Source of the DNA: Maricaulis sp.
GTDB lineage: Bacteria; Pseudomonadota; Alphaproteobacteria; Caulobacterales; Maricaulaceae
Assembly: GCA_017643585.1 (NCBI GenBank)
Contig: JAEPND010000009.1
Location: forward strand, 1 to 64,000
Reading direction: 5' to 3'
Length of the DNA: 64,000 bases
Made by a program: the position numbers and the translations under genes. Positions 16,983-25,699 of this stretch are shown here, piece after piece. Numbering within the stretch: the first letter of the stretch is position 1; every line of letters begins with the position of its first letter. The notes beneath the pieces were generated by a model. The model was not told the origin of the DNA and ran no database searches. It saw only the letters and a program-made list of their open reading frames with translations.

Positions 16983-17029
16983 CCCCCGACGTGGCCAGTT
17001 GTCCCGGTTCCATCAGACTTGCCAGGCAC

Positions 17030-17062
17030 AGCCTCCGGGGCCCGCACCCCCGGTGGCTTTTT
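17030..17062 (+). terminator. Rho-independent terminator after the S41/exported-protein operon
   Basis: The stem AGCC-T-CCGGGG pairs with CCCCGG-T-GGCT (10 pairs, one T-T mismatch) around a 7-base loop and runs into TTTTT. It separates the TetR-controlled operon from alaC. Confidence 0.75.
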
Positions 17063-17150
17063 CGTATGGCCACAATCTCTGCATCAACCTGCCGATTTGC
17101 TGCCTGATCCTGCGCATAGGCTCTTGCCATCAGGGAGAAGGAGGCGTTCT

Positions 17151-18377
17151 ATGGAAAATAATTCTGTGTGTAGAGATTTATCGATGGAATTTCACCGAAC
17201 AAAGCGTCTTCCGCCCTATGTTTTCGAAGAAGTAAATCGTCTCAAGGCGGATTTACGGTCAAAAGGTGCGGATATCATCGATTTCGGGATGGGAAATCCC
17301 GATCTGCCCACGCCCCAGCATATTCTCGACAAGCTGAAAGAGACAGCCGAGGCGCCGCGGACCAATGGTTACTCCGCCTCGCGCGGCATTCCCGGCCTGC
17401 GCAAGGCGCATGCGCGCTATTACGAGCGCCGTTTCGGGGTCAAGCTGAACCCGGAGACCGAGACGATTGTCACTCTGGGCAGCAAGGAGGGTTTTGCCAA
17501 CCTCGCCCAGGCCATCACCGCGCCCGGCGACGTTATCCTGGCGCCAAGTCCGTCCTACCCAATTCATACGTTCGGGTTCCTGATCGCCGGCGGAACCATC
17601 CGCCATGTCGAGGCGCCGAGCCCGGAAGATTATCTGCGTGGGCTGGAACACGCTGTGAAACACACCGTGCCCAGTCCGATTGCTGTCGTGATTTGTTATC
17701 CCTCCAATCCGACAGCCCAGGTGGCCAATCTCGATTTCTACAAGGATGTCGTGAAATTTGCCGCCAAACACGATCTCCTGATCCTGTCCGACCTGGCCTA
17801 TTCAGAGATCTATTTCGGGGACGAGCCAAGCCCGTCCGTTCTCCAGGTTGAAGGCGCACGTGAGCGGACGATCGAGTTCACGTCCATGTCCAAGACCTAT
17901 TCCATGGCTGGTTTCCGGGTCGGTTTTGCTGCCGGCTCGGAACGGCTTGTGGGGGCCCTGGCCCGTGTCAAATCTTACCTCGACTATGGCGCCTATACGC
18001 CGGTCCAGGTCGCGGCCTGTGCCGCCCTTGATGGTCCGCAGGACTGCGTTGAGGAGACCCGGGCGATCTACAAGCACCGCCGTGATGTCCTGGTGGAGAG
18101 TTTCAGTCGTGCAGGCTGGGATATTCCACCACCCGAGGCTTCCATGTTTGCCTGGGCGCCTTTGCCACGACGGTTCGAGGACATGAGCTCACTCGCATTT
18201 TCCAAGGCCTTGATGGAGCACGCCGGCGTCGCCGTCGCGCCGGGCATTGGTTTTGGTGAGCACGGGGAAGGGTATGTGCGCCTGGCGCTGGTCGAGAATG
18301 AACAGCGTATTCGACAGGCTGCGCGCGGGGTTGGCGAGTATCTGAAGACCCGCCAACCCCAGCTCAGAGTGGTCTAG
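17151..18377 (+). CDS. alaC: Alanine-synthesising transaminase, AlaC-like
   Basis: A fold-type I PLP aminotransferase that makes alanine from pyruvate and glutamate. Its sequence tracks E. coli AlaC from RLPPYVF and IIDFGMGNPD at the start to ALVENEQRIRQAARG at the end. PLP would sit on Lys248 in TSMSKTYSMAGFRVGF. I chose the ATG at 17151 because AAGGAGG lies 6 bases upstream; an in-frame ATG at 17184 (MEFHRTKRLPP) would also keep the whole domain. It converges on the DUF1232 gene with a 3-base gap. Confidence 0.92.
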   Translation: MENNSVCRDLSMEFHRTKRLPPYVFEEVNRLKADLRSKGADIIDFGMGNPDLPTPQHILDKLKETAEAPRTNGYSASRGIPGLRKAHARYYERRFGVKLNPETETIVTLGSKEGFANLAQAITAPGDVILAPSPSYPIHTFGFLIAGGTIRHVEAPSPEDYLRGLEHAVKHTVPSPIAVVICYPSNPTAQVANLDFYKDVVKFAAKHDLLILSDLAYSEIYFGDEPSPSVLQVEGARERTIEFTSMSKTYSMAGFRVGFAAGSERLVGALARVKSYLDYGAYTPVQVAACAALDGPQDCVEETRAIYKHRRDVLVESFSRAGWDIPPPEASMFAWAPLPRRFEDMSSLAFSKALMEHAGVAVAPGIGFGEHGEGYVRLALVENEQRIRQAARGVGEYLKTRQPQLRVV

Positions 18378-18380
18378 AGC

Positions 18381-18947
18381 CTAGAAGTAGCGGATCGCGA
18401 AACCCGGTCCGCCGCCAAAGCCACCGGTCAGCGAGCGTGAACGCTTGCGCCGACGGTGCATGCGCGACTGCATGACCTTGCGCGCTTCCTCAAGCGTCGG
18501 CTTGTCCTCGCCACCCTCTTCCGCGAGGTCTTCACGGTGAGCGACGAAGTCGGCATAGGCATCCAGCTCCGGTGCGAGACCGGCGCTGACCAGGTCGATC
18601 ATGATGGCATCATCGATATAGCCGATGCCGGGAATGCGATCAGGAATCAGATCATCCGGGTCGGCAAAATAGGCGAGGGCATCGAGGACGCGTTTACGGT
18701 CTTCGCCGGACAGTTTCCAGTCTTCGTCCCGGACCATGTTGACCAGCGGGTCGAGCTTCTCCAGGCGGTCGGTGACAAATTTCGGCGGATTGGCCGCAAT
18801 GGCTTCCTTTTTCATCGCGGCAATGCCTTCGATGATCATCTGTTCGTCATCGGCGCGATTATCACGAGCCTTGTCCAGGCGTTCCTTGAAAAAAGCGAGG
18901 TCGTTCTCGCTCAGTTCGAATTCGACTTTCAATGTATCGCCCGACAT
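18381..18947 (-). CDS. DUF1232 (YkvA-like) protein
   Basis: 188 residues from the ATG at 18947, chosen because GAGGA lies just upstream; the frame extends to 19016. The DUF1232 motif ALAYFADPDDLIPDRIPGIGYIDDA is in the middle, flanked by charged helical regions, and the C-terminus is Arg/Lys-rich followed by glycine-rich GGFGGGPGF. YkvA-type proteins are uncharacterised. This one lacks the strong membrane segments of some members. Confidence 0.8.
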   Translation of the reverse strand: MSGDTLKVEFELSENDLAFFKERLDKARDNRADDEQMIIEGIAAMKKEAIAANPPKFVTDRLEKLDPLVNMVRDEDWKLSGEDRKRVLDALAYFADPDDLIPDRIPGIGYIDDAIMIDLVSAGLAPELDAYADFVAHREDLAEEGGEDKPTLEEARKVMQSRMHRRRKRSRSLTGGFGGGPGFAIRYF

Positions 18948-19095
18948 GGATTCCTCACGATTTGGGGGTGGATGCTCTGGGAGCAGGATGAGACTCGAAT
19001 CGACCGCAAAGGTCAAACGAACTTGCTAAGTATTGCTTAACCTTCTCCACAGTTCCGGCTCGCATTACAGTCGCTGGCGTGTCTAAGCTTCCTGC

Positions 19096-19314
19096 ATGAT
19101 TATCGCCTTCAATACCGCCGTCTCAGGCATGCTAGCTGCTGAAGCTCAGTTCAACGCCGCCGCGAAGAACGTGGTCGAGAAATCAGCGCAGGGCGATAAT
19201 GTAATCCAGGCGAGCGTCGCCGTGAAAAAGGCCGAGGCCACGCACAGCGCAGCTGCGGCCATGGTTCAAGTCACCAGCGAGATGACGGACACACTTCTCG
19301 ACATAACCGTCTGA
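19096..19314 (+). CDS. Small flagellar-rod-like protein
   Basis: A 72-residue protein that looks like the two termini of a flagellar axial protein joined together. FNTAVSGMLAAEAQFNAAAKNV resembles the N-terminal signature of FlgB/FlgC/FlgG (A.SGM.A.......A.N), and the C-terminal half, ending SEMTDTLLDITV, resembles the coiled C-terminus of rod and hook proteins. No other flagellar gene is nearby. Similar minimal proteins exist in related bacteria without a known function. Assignment rests on pattern only. Confidence 0.6.
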   Translation: MIIAFNTAVSGMLAAEAQFNAAAKNVVEKSAQGDNVIQASVAVKKAEATHSAAAAMVQVTSEMTDTLLDITV

Positions 19315-19322
19315 TCGCATCC

Positions 19323-19413
19323 GGTCCTGGGTGGCCGGTGGGCATCATCCCCGCTTCGTAGTCTCCATTGGCGTGTAGTCCACAGGAGGGGATGATCGCC
19401 CCACCCGGGGACC
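19323..19413. repeat. Long imperfect inverted repeat (hairpin) in intergenic region
   Basis: Arms 19323-19352 and 19388-19413 pair as GGTCC, GGGTGG, GGC and ATCATCCCC blocks with a 6-base bulge, around a 35-base loop. A T5 run follows at 19430-19434. It lies between the rod-like gene and the FrnE-like gene. It could end transcription of the former, form a stable RNA, or be a copy of a dispersed palindromic repeat. Confidence 0.65.
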
Positions 19414-19459
19414 GTATCCGGGCCTCGCATTTTTCCGCAAAACATCCTAACTGACGGTC

Positions 19460-20131
19460 ATGAGCAAAACCGTCTCCGTCGACATTGTCGCTGATTTCGT
19501 CTGCCCGTGGTGCTGGCTGGGCAAGCGGAATTGGGATGCCGCCCTGAAACAGGTGCCGGATATCAAGGTTGAAACGACCTGGCGACCCTATCAGCTTGAC
19601 CCCACCATCGCGCGCGAGGGGCGGCCCTATCGCGATTACATGAAAGCGAAATTCTCCGGCGAGCATGCCGAACGCTGGGCCCAGATGCGTGACTATCTGG
19701 AAGCCGCTGCACCCGAGGCCGGGATCGAGTTCAATTTCGATGCGATCAAGACGCGACCCAATACGCTCAACGCACACCGCCTGATGCGGTGGGCCACCGG
19801 CCAGGGCAAGGCAGAAGCTATGGTCGAAGAGCTCTTCGACGCATTTTTCAGGCGCACCCTGGACATTGGTGATCCGGCGGTCCTGACAAGTTGTGCTGAA
19901 GCGGCGGGTCTGGAGCGTGCAATCATCGAGGACCTGCTGGCCTCTGATCGTGACGAGAAAGCCGTTTGGGACGAAGAGATGTTCTACCGCAAGCTCGGTG
20001 TCTCCGGCGTGCCCACCTATATTTTCAATGGCCAGTTCGCCGTCTCGGGTGCGCAGGACCCTGCCGCTCTCGCGGACGCCATCCAAGAAGCCCTGAAGCA
20101 TCCAGTTGAGCAAGAGGACATTTCCCAATGA
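19460..20131 (+). CDS. DsbA-family oxidoreductase, FrnE-like
   Basis: A cytoplasmic thioredoxin-fold protein of 223 residues (no signal peptide) with the active site Cys15-Pro-Trp-Cys18 in ADFVCPWCWLGKR and the cis-Pro loop VSGVPTYIFNGQFAVSGAQ near the C-terminus. It belongs to the FrnE / 2-hydroxychromene-2-carboxylate-isomerase-like branch, implicated in disulfide handling under oxidative stress in some bacteria. Its stop overlaps the MAPEG gene by 4 bases. Confidence 0.9.
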   Translation: MSKTVSVDIVADFVCPWCWLGKRNWDAALKQVPDIKVETTWRPYQLDPTIAREGRPYRDYMKAKFSGEHAERWAQMRDYLEAAAPEAGIEFNFDAIKTRPNTLNAHRLMRWATGQGKAEAMVEELFDAFFRRTLDIGDPAVLTSCAEAAGLERAIIEDLLASDRDEKAVWDEEMFYRKLGVSGVPTYIFNGQFAVSGAQDPAALADAIQEALKHPVEQEDISQ

Positions 20132-20532
20132 CCGAGATCCAGGCCGTCGGCCTTTATGCTGGCGTGAACATCCTGCTAATGTTGTTCCTGGCTGCAAATG
20201 TTGTCCAGCATCGTCGCCGTACATCCATCAGCCTGGGGATCGGAACGGATGCCGGTCTTGAACAGGCCGTCCGGGCGCAGGCGAATTGTCTGGAAAACGC
20301 TGTGCCGGGCCTGCTCGCCCTCACCCTGCTGGCCCTGACTGGCGCTTCATCACTGATCCTGCACGGGTTTGGTGTGGCCCTGACGTTTGGTCGATTGGCC
20401 CATGCCCATGGACTGCTCAGCCAGCCCGGGCGCTCCTTCGGGCGGTTTTATGGCACGTTGATCACCTGGGTCAGCCTGTTGGGTATGGCCGTTCTGCTGG
20501 TGCTGACGCCCTTCATTCCGGCATTGCAGTAA
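20128..20532 (+). CDS. MAPEG-family membrane protein
   Basis: 134 residues with about four membrane segments and the family-typical ...RAQANCLENAVPGLLALTLLAL (split here as QANCLENAVPGLL) and RLAHAHGLL motifs of the membrane-associated eicosanoid/glutathione metabolism family. Bacterial members are mostly uncharacterised; some have glutathione transferase activity. It is coupled to the FrnE-like oxidoreductase by a 4-base overlap, which suggests a shared thiol or detoxification role. Confidence 0.88.
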   Translation: MTEIQAVGLYAGVNILLMLFLAANVVQHRRRTSISLGIGTDAGLEQAVRAQANCLENAVPGLLALTLLALTGASSLILHGFGVALTFGRLAHAHGLLSQPGRSFGRFYGTLITWVSLLGMAVLLVLTPFIPALQ

Positions 20533-20559
20533 ACAGGGGCAGAGGGCTATAGCCGGACC

Positions 20560-21921
20560 ATGACAGACACGATGACTTCCCCCGACAAACAACGCCTGCA
20601 GGATATCGCCGCCGACCTCATCGAGCGGGCGATCAAGGCTGGTGCCGATGCGGCCGAGGCTTCGGTCAGCGAGTCCAGAAATACCGAGCTCTCAGTCCGT
20701 GACGGGAAGCTTGAGGACATCGAAGGCTCGGAGAGTCTGGATGCCGGTGTGCGGGTCTTCATTGGCAAGCAACAGGCCGGTGTTGCCTTCTCTGACTTGT
20801 CCGCGGACGGCCGAGCGCAATCCATCGAACGGGCCGTCGCCATGGCGCGCGTGGCCCCGGAGGATCCGTACTCGGCGCTTGCCGAGGCAGAGCGGCTTTG
20901 TGACAACCCGCCGGAGATACAACTGTTTGACGCGACTGTCTGGTCGCCCCAGGAGCTGGAAGCCCGGGCGATCGAAGTCGAGGAAGCGGCGCGCGCCATT
21001 GATGGCGTGTCGATGACAGACAGCGCCTTCGCCAGCTTTGGCCAGGGCGCGGCGGCCTATGCCACGTCGACCGGTTTCAACCAGGGTTGGCGCAAGAGCG
21101 TGTTTTCCTATGGCGCAAGCGTTATCGCAGAGAAAGATGGCGCCATGGAGCGCGATTATTCCGCGACCAGTGCGCGGCGTCCGGCCGACTTGCGCCCTAC
21201 AGGCGAGATCGGAACAGAGGCCGGTGAGCGCACGGCGCGCCGGGTCGGTCCGCGCAAGATCGATAGCGGGACCTTGCCCGTCGTCTTTGATCGCCGGGTC
21301 GCCTCGACCTTTCTCAGCGCGCTTTGCGGCGCCATTTCCGGGCCGGCCGTCGCGCGCGGCGTGTCCTTCCTGCGCGAGAAGATGGGCGAGGCGGTGTTTG
21401 CTGATGGAATCACAATTCACGACGAGCCGCACCGGGACTGGGGCCATGGCTCAGCGCCCTTTGATGGCGAGGGCACTGTCAACCGCGCCAGCCGCATCAT
21501 TGACGATGGTCGCCTGACGACCTGGTTCCTAAACTCCGCAGCGGCCCGCCAGCTGAAACTCGCACCGACCGGGCATGCCCGGCGCAGCATGGGCGGTCCA
21601 CCGGGGGCGGGGCCGACCAATCTGCACCTTGAAGCCGGCGCCATGAGTCGGGACGATCTGATCGGCGGTATGTCCGACGGTATCGTGGTGATGGAGATGT
21701 TCGGCCCGTCGCTGAATTCCAATACGGGTGACTGGTCTGTGGGCGTCTCGGGGTATCGCATCGAGAACGGTGTCATGACGTATCCGGTGAGCGAAATCAC
21801 GGTCGCCGGTAATCTGATTGAAATCTTTGCGCGGCTTGTTCCGGCGAGTGACCTGGAATTCCGCGGTTCCATCAATTCACCCAGTGTCCTGGTCGACGCC
21901 ATGTCGGTCGGCGGGCTCTGA
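20560..21921 (+). CDS. pmbA: PmbA/TldE metalloprotease subunit
   Basis: The non-catalytic-type subunit of the TldD/TldE (PmbA) peptidase, which trims modified peptides and CcdA-type antitoxins in E. coli. The 453 residues cover the whole family length. AAEASVSESRNTELSVRDG and the C-terminal FGPSLNSNTGDWSVGVSGYRIENG are diagnostic. The HExxxH motif of TldD is absent, as expected. The TldD partner is in this window at 52220-53632, about 30 kb away, so the subunits are not in one operon. DUF4170 and an MsbA-like gene follow. Confidence 0.95.
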   Translation: MTDTMTSPDKQRLQDIAADLIERAIKAGADAAEASVSESRNTELSVRDGKLEDIEGSESLDAGVRVFIGKQQAGVAFSDLSADGRAQSIERAVAMARVAPEDPYSALAEAERLCDNPPEIQLFDATVWSPQELEARAIEVEEAARAIDGVSMTDSAFASFGQGAAAYATSTGFNQGWRKSVFSYGASVIAEKDGAMERDYSATSARRPADLRPTGEIGTEAGERTARRVGPRKIDSGTLPVVFDRRVASTFLSALCGAISGPAVARGVSFLREKMGEAVFADGITIHDEPHRDWGHGSAPFDGEGTVNRASRIIDDGRLTTWFLNSAAARQLKLAPTGHARRSMGGPPGAGPTNLHLEAGAMSRDDLIGGMSDGIVVMEMFGPSLNSNTGDWSVGVSGYRIENGVMTYPVSEITVAGNLIEIFARLVPASDLEFRGSINSPSVLVDAMSVGGL

Positions 21922-21944
21922 GTTTCAATCCCAAGAGGGCTGAG

Positions 21945-22193
21945 ATGAAAAAAGACAACGAACTGAACCAGCAGCTGCTGCACATCGTCATTGGCGGTGA
22001 GCTGGCCTGTGTGACCCCGGACAATTGCGAGTTCAAGGATCTGGAAGAAGTCGATTTTGTCGGCGCTTTCGGGACCTATGAAGAAGCCCGCGCTGCCTGG
22101 AAGGGTGCGGCACAGCGCACCGTCGACAATGCGCACATGCGGTATTTCATCATTCACGCGCACAAGCTGCTCGAACCGCAGACCAGCAAATAG
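21945..22193 (+). CDS. DUF4170 domain protein
   Basis: An 82-residue soluble protein of the alphaproteobacterial DUF4170 family, with HIVIGGEL...F...VDFVGAFGTYEEARAAWKG. The family is often found beside lipid A genes (DUF374, waaA, lpxK), as here, but has no known activity. A good ribosome site (AGAGGG) precedes it. It lies between pmbA and the ABC exporter, with 23- and 9-base gaps. Confidence 0.85.
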   Translation: MKKDNELNQQLLHIVIGGELACVTPDNCEFKDLEEVDFVGAFGTYEEARAAWKGAAQRTVDNAHMRYFIIHAHKLLEPQTSK

Positions 22194-22202
22194 TCTGACG
22201 TC

Positions 22203-23960
22203 TTGAGCGAGCAGGGTCGCACATCAACCGGCGCGCTGGGCAAGCGCCTGTGGCGGGACTGGGTCTGGAAACGACCCGGCCTGTTTCTGCTCGGAACCCT
22301 GTTTGCGGCCATCACCGCCGGAGCTGCCGCCAGTTATGCCGGCGTCATCGCCTGGACGTTCGACATGCTCGATCAGCGCGATCCGGGTATTTTCCCCGCA
22401 GCGCCGCTGGCCATTATCGCACTGGCGACCCTGCGCTCGCTGAGCCTTTACGCCCAGACCGTCCAGACCAACAAGCTGGCCCTGCACGTCATGCAGGACA
22501 TGCAAAATGCCATGTTTGCCAAGCTGATCCAAGCCGACTTCGCCCGTTTGCAGAGCGAGTCGGTGGGATCTGTGGTCTCGCGTTTTACCAATGAAATCAC
22601 GCTGCTGCGCGAAACGCTCGTGCGCCTGGCCAATAATCTGGTGCGCGATATCCTCACCGTGTTCGGGACCATCGGCTGGATGCTATATCTGGACTGGACG
22701 CTGACGGCGATGATCCTGGTGGTCTATCCGATCGCCTTCTACCCGGTGGTGCGCATCGGCCAGAAGCTGCGCAAGACCTCTGCCGATGCGCAGTCACAAA
22801 TGGGCGCGGTGACGGGCCAGCTGGAAGAAAGCTTTTCCGGCGCGCGCATGATCAAGACCTATGGGCTGGAGTCCTATGAAACCCAGCGCGCTGACCGGTC
22901 TTTCGGTGACCGCCTGCGCTTTCTGCTTCGCATTACCGAGAACAAGGCCCGGGTGGATCCGATCCTGGAGATTGTGGGCGGGCTTGCCATGGCCGGTCTT
23001 GTCGCCTTCGCAGGCTGGCGTCTGATCAATGGCGAGACGTCGCTGGGCAATCTGATGGGTATTCTCACCGGATTGGGCATCATGTCTCCGCCAATCCGGG
23101 CAATCGGCACGCTGAACGCTGTTGTTCAGGAAGGCTTCGCGGTCCTGGACCGCGTGTTTGCCGTGCTGGACGAAAAGCCCGCGGTTGCGGGGGCGTTGGA
23201 CGCTCCATCGCTGAATGTGGAGCAAGGGGCTGTCGCGCTTAACGCTGTCAGCTTCAACTATCCCGACGGTACGCCGGCTCTCAAGGATGTGAGTCTCAAG
23301 GCGGATAGCGGCAAGACGATCGCGCTGGTGGGCGCGTCAGGCTCCGGCAAGTCGACCATCATCAATCTGATCCCGCGTCTCTATGATGTATCGGCCGGGG
23401 TGTTGGCGATTGATGGCCAGGATATTCGTTCCGTTTCGCTCGCCAGCCTGCGCCAGTCCATGGCTCTGGTCAGCCAGGATGTGACCCTGTTCGATGACAG
23501 TGTTCGCGCCAATATCGCCTTCGGTCGTCTCGATGCGAGCGATGCAGAGATCGAAGCGGCGGCTCGCGCGGCTGACGCCCACGATTTCATCATGGAATTG
23601 CCGGAGGGCTATGCCAGCCCGGTCGGGCCGCGCGGCGGTAATCTGTCCGGCGGGCAACGCCAGCGGATATCGATCGCACGGGCTATCTTGAAGGATGCGC
23701 CGATCCTGCTGCTCGACGAGGCGACCAGCGCGCTGGACACGCAGTCGGAGAAACGGGTGCAGGGCGCGCTCGACCGGCTGTCGGAAGGGCGGACCACGAT
23801 TGTCATCGCCCACAGGCTCTCGACGGTGCGCAATGCGGACTGGATCTATGTGATGCAGGATGGCGAGATCTGTGAACAGGGGCAGCATGAGGCCCTTGTC
23901 GCCCAAGGCGGCGTGTATGCGCGTCTGAGCGAGATGCAATTCGGCGACGAGCCGGGCTAG
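22203..23960 (+). CDS. ABC exporter, MsbA-like (membrane + ATPase fusion)
   Basis: A type-I ABC half-transporter of 585 residues. Six membrane helices lie in residues 20-310, followed by an ATPase with Walker A GASGSGKST (about 378-386), signature LSGGQRQRIS (481-490), Walker B ILLLDEATSALD and H-loop IVIAHRLSTV. The context with DUF4170, DUF374, waaA, lpxK and an lpxL-like gene argues for lipid A/LPS core flipping at the inner membrane (MsbA role), but drug exporters look alike. The start appears to be TTG at 22203 with a poor ribosome site; no better in-frame start precedes the first helix. Confidence 0.88.
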   Translation: MSEQGRTSTGALGKRLWRDWVWKRPGLFLLGTLFAAITAGAAASYAGVIAWTFDMLDQRDPGIFPAAPLAIIALATLRSLSLYAQTVQTNKLALHVMQDMQNAMFAKLIQADFARLQSESVGSVVSRFTNEITLLRETLVRLANNLVRDILTVFGTIGWMLYLDWTLTAMILVVYPIAFYPVVRIGQKLRKTSADAQSQMGAVTGQLEESFSGARMIKTYGLESYETQRADRSFGDRLRFLLRITENKARVDPILEIVGGLAMAGLVAFAGWRLINGETSLGNLMGILTGLGIMSPPIRAIGTLNAVVQEGFAVLDRVFAVLDEKPAVAGALDAPSLNVEQGAVALNAVSFNYPDGTPALKDVSLKADSGKTIALVGASGSGKSTIINLIPRLYDVSAGVLAIDGQDIRSVSLASLRQSMALVSQDVTLFDDSVRANIAFGRLDASDAEIEAAARAADAHDFIMELPEGYASPVGPRGGNLSGGQRQRISIARAILKDAPILLLDEATSALDTQSEKRVQGALDRLSEGRTTIVIAHRLSTVRNADWIYVMQDGEICEQGQHEALVAQGGVYARLSEMQFGDEPG

Positions 23961-25565
23961 TTATTCTGCCGCGGTGCCGAGGGCTTCCGACCGGGCCGCT
24001 TCCGGCAGTTCCACCGAGAAAACCGAACCTGCGCCCGGCGCGCTTTCAACGGAAATATCGCCGCCCATCAATTCCGCGAGTTTCTTGGCGATGGCCAGAC
24101 CGAGGCCTGTCCCCCCATTCTTGCGCGCCAGTTCGGATTCAGCCTGGCTGAATGGCATGAAGATGCGATTGACCAGGTCCCCGTCCATGCCGATGCCGGT
24201 GTCGGCGACTTGCAGCAGGACCTTGTGTTCGCCGGTCGCCATTTGTGAGGTCAGGCATTTGACGCGGATTTCGCCGCGCTCCGTGAATTTGACCGCGTTG
24301 GAGAGCAGGTTGGACAGGATCTGGCGGATGCGTGCCGGATCGCCGACGGCCTCACGATCCGCACAAGGGGCGATCTCGACATGCATGTTGAGACCCTTCT
24401 CGCTGGCCTTCATGCGATAGGGGCCGGTAACACCTTGCACCAGTTCAGACGGGTTGTAGGTCGCCTGTTCGACTTCAAACCGGCCATTCTCGATATTCGC
24501 CAGATCCAGAATGTCGTTCAGAATGTCCAGCAAAGCTTCGCCGGAGTGGTGGATCAGATCGACCATTTCGCTCTGGGACGCGGTAAGTTCGGTACTCGCC
24601 AGTAGGCTGGACATGCCCAGCACACCATTCATCGGCGTGCGGATCTCATGACTCATCGTCGCCAGAAATTTGGATTTGGCGCGACTGGCCTCTGTGGCTT
24701 GCTGGCGGGCTTCGACCAGGTCGTGAATATCGGTCATGGCGCCCACAAACCGGCTCGGATCGCCGTCCGGGGTGCGGACCGCTTCACCGCGCAGCCGGAA
24801 CCAGCGATAGGTGCCACCCACCACCTTCATGCGCGCGGTCATGTCGAATGTGCCACCCGTATCGAAATGGCGTTGCTGGGTGGCCTGGAAACGGTTGCGA
24901 TCGTCACGATGGAGAAGCGTCTTGAAGGCGTCGGACCCGGCGGTGAATTCGCGGGACTGATAACCCAGGAGCTCGCGGGCGCGGGCCGAGAGATAGACCT
25001 GGTCGGTTTCCAGACACCAGTCGATGATCCCGTCCGATGTACCCTTGACCGCCAGGGCGGCACGCTGCCCGGATTCAATGGTCAGGATGTCGCCCGTCAG
25101 GCGGCGTTTGTAGTGATTGAAGACAGCCAGCAATTCGTCGGCATGCTCGATGGCCCGCTTGAACTGGGCGACGACAATGCCGATGGATTGTGCGCCCTGG
25201 AACAGCGGCATCGCTACATAGGCGCGAATGCCCATCTGCTCGAGAACGATGTCATCGGGAAACAGGCTGGTGACCTGGTCGTCATAGATGGCGGCGCCCA
25301 CCCGCAGCACTTCCTCGCACGGGGTCGCGGCGATGGGGTAGCAGAAATTCCCGGCCGGTTTCCGGTCGGTCATCACATGCAGGGTGCGTATGTAGCGATG
25401 GGCGACATCGGTCCGACCGATATAGAGGCAGTCCGCGTCAAACAGCTCCGCCGTGCGCTTGACGAAGGCTTGCAGGAGGCCCTGGCAACTCTCGCGTGAA
25501 AGAACAAAGTTCAGCCGTTCCAGGCGTCCACTTGTTGTCTCACCCTTGATTGCCAGATCCCGCAT
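23961..25565 (-). CDS. Sensor histidine kinase with GAF and PAS domains
   Basis: A soluble 534-residue kinase. A GAF domain spans about 25-165 and a PAS domain with its PAC extension about 170-285 (YRWFRLRGEAVRTPDG). The HisKA helix holds the phospho-acceptor His306 in MSHEIRTPMNGVLGM, and the HATPase has the N box (ILSNLLSNAVKFTERG), DTGIGM and GGTGLGLAIAKKL. There is no receiver domain and no response regulator gene nearby, so it is an orphan kinase. The signal is unknown; a GAF with Cys residues (FCYPIAATPCEEV) may bind a small ligand or redox cofactor. It converges on the ABC exporter with no gap. Confidence 0.92.
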   Translation of the reverse strand: MRDLAIKGETTSGRLERLNFVLSRESCQGLLQAFVKRTAELFDADCLYIGRTDVAHRYIRTLHVMTDRKPAGNFCYPIAATPCEEVLRVGAAIYDDQVTSLFPDDIVLEQMGIRAYVAMPLFQGAQSIGIVVAQFKRAIEHADELLAVFNHYKRRLTGDILTIESGQRAALAVKGTSDGIIDWCLETDQVYLSARARELLGYQSREFTAGSDAFKTLLHRDDRNRFQATQQRHFDTGGTFDMTARMKVVGGTYRWFRLRGEAVRTPDGDPSRFVGAMTDIHDLVEARQQATEASRAKSKFLATMSHEIRTPMNGVLGMSSLLASTELTASQSEMVDLIHHSGEALLDILNDILDLANIENGRFEVEQATYNPSELVQGVTGPYRMKASEKGLNMHVEIAPCADREAVGDPARIRQILSNLLSNAVKFTERGEIRVKCLTSQMATGEHKVLLQVADTGIGMDGDLVNRIFMPFSQAESELARKNGGTGLGLAIAKKLAELMGGDISVESAPGAGSVFSVELPEAARSEALGTAAE

Positions 25566-25699
25566 TGCCCGTCTCCCAGTCCCGCACGCCGGGTCGAGGA
25601 AGACGCCAACGTGGTTAACAGGGATTAATGTGGCGGAAGGCTGTGTAAAGTTGGCGTCATATCTGATGATTCAGTGGGTTATAAAGAATCAACGCCCGG

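Noticed and set aside
19073-19090. Sigma-54-like promoter before the rod-like gene
   Set aside because: The GG and GC elements are 9 rather than 10 bases apart and the flanks do not match.
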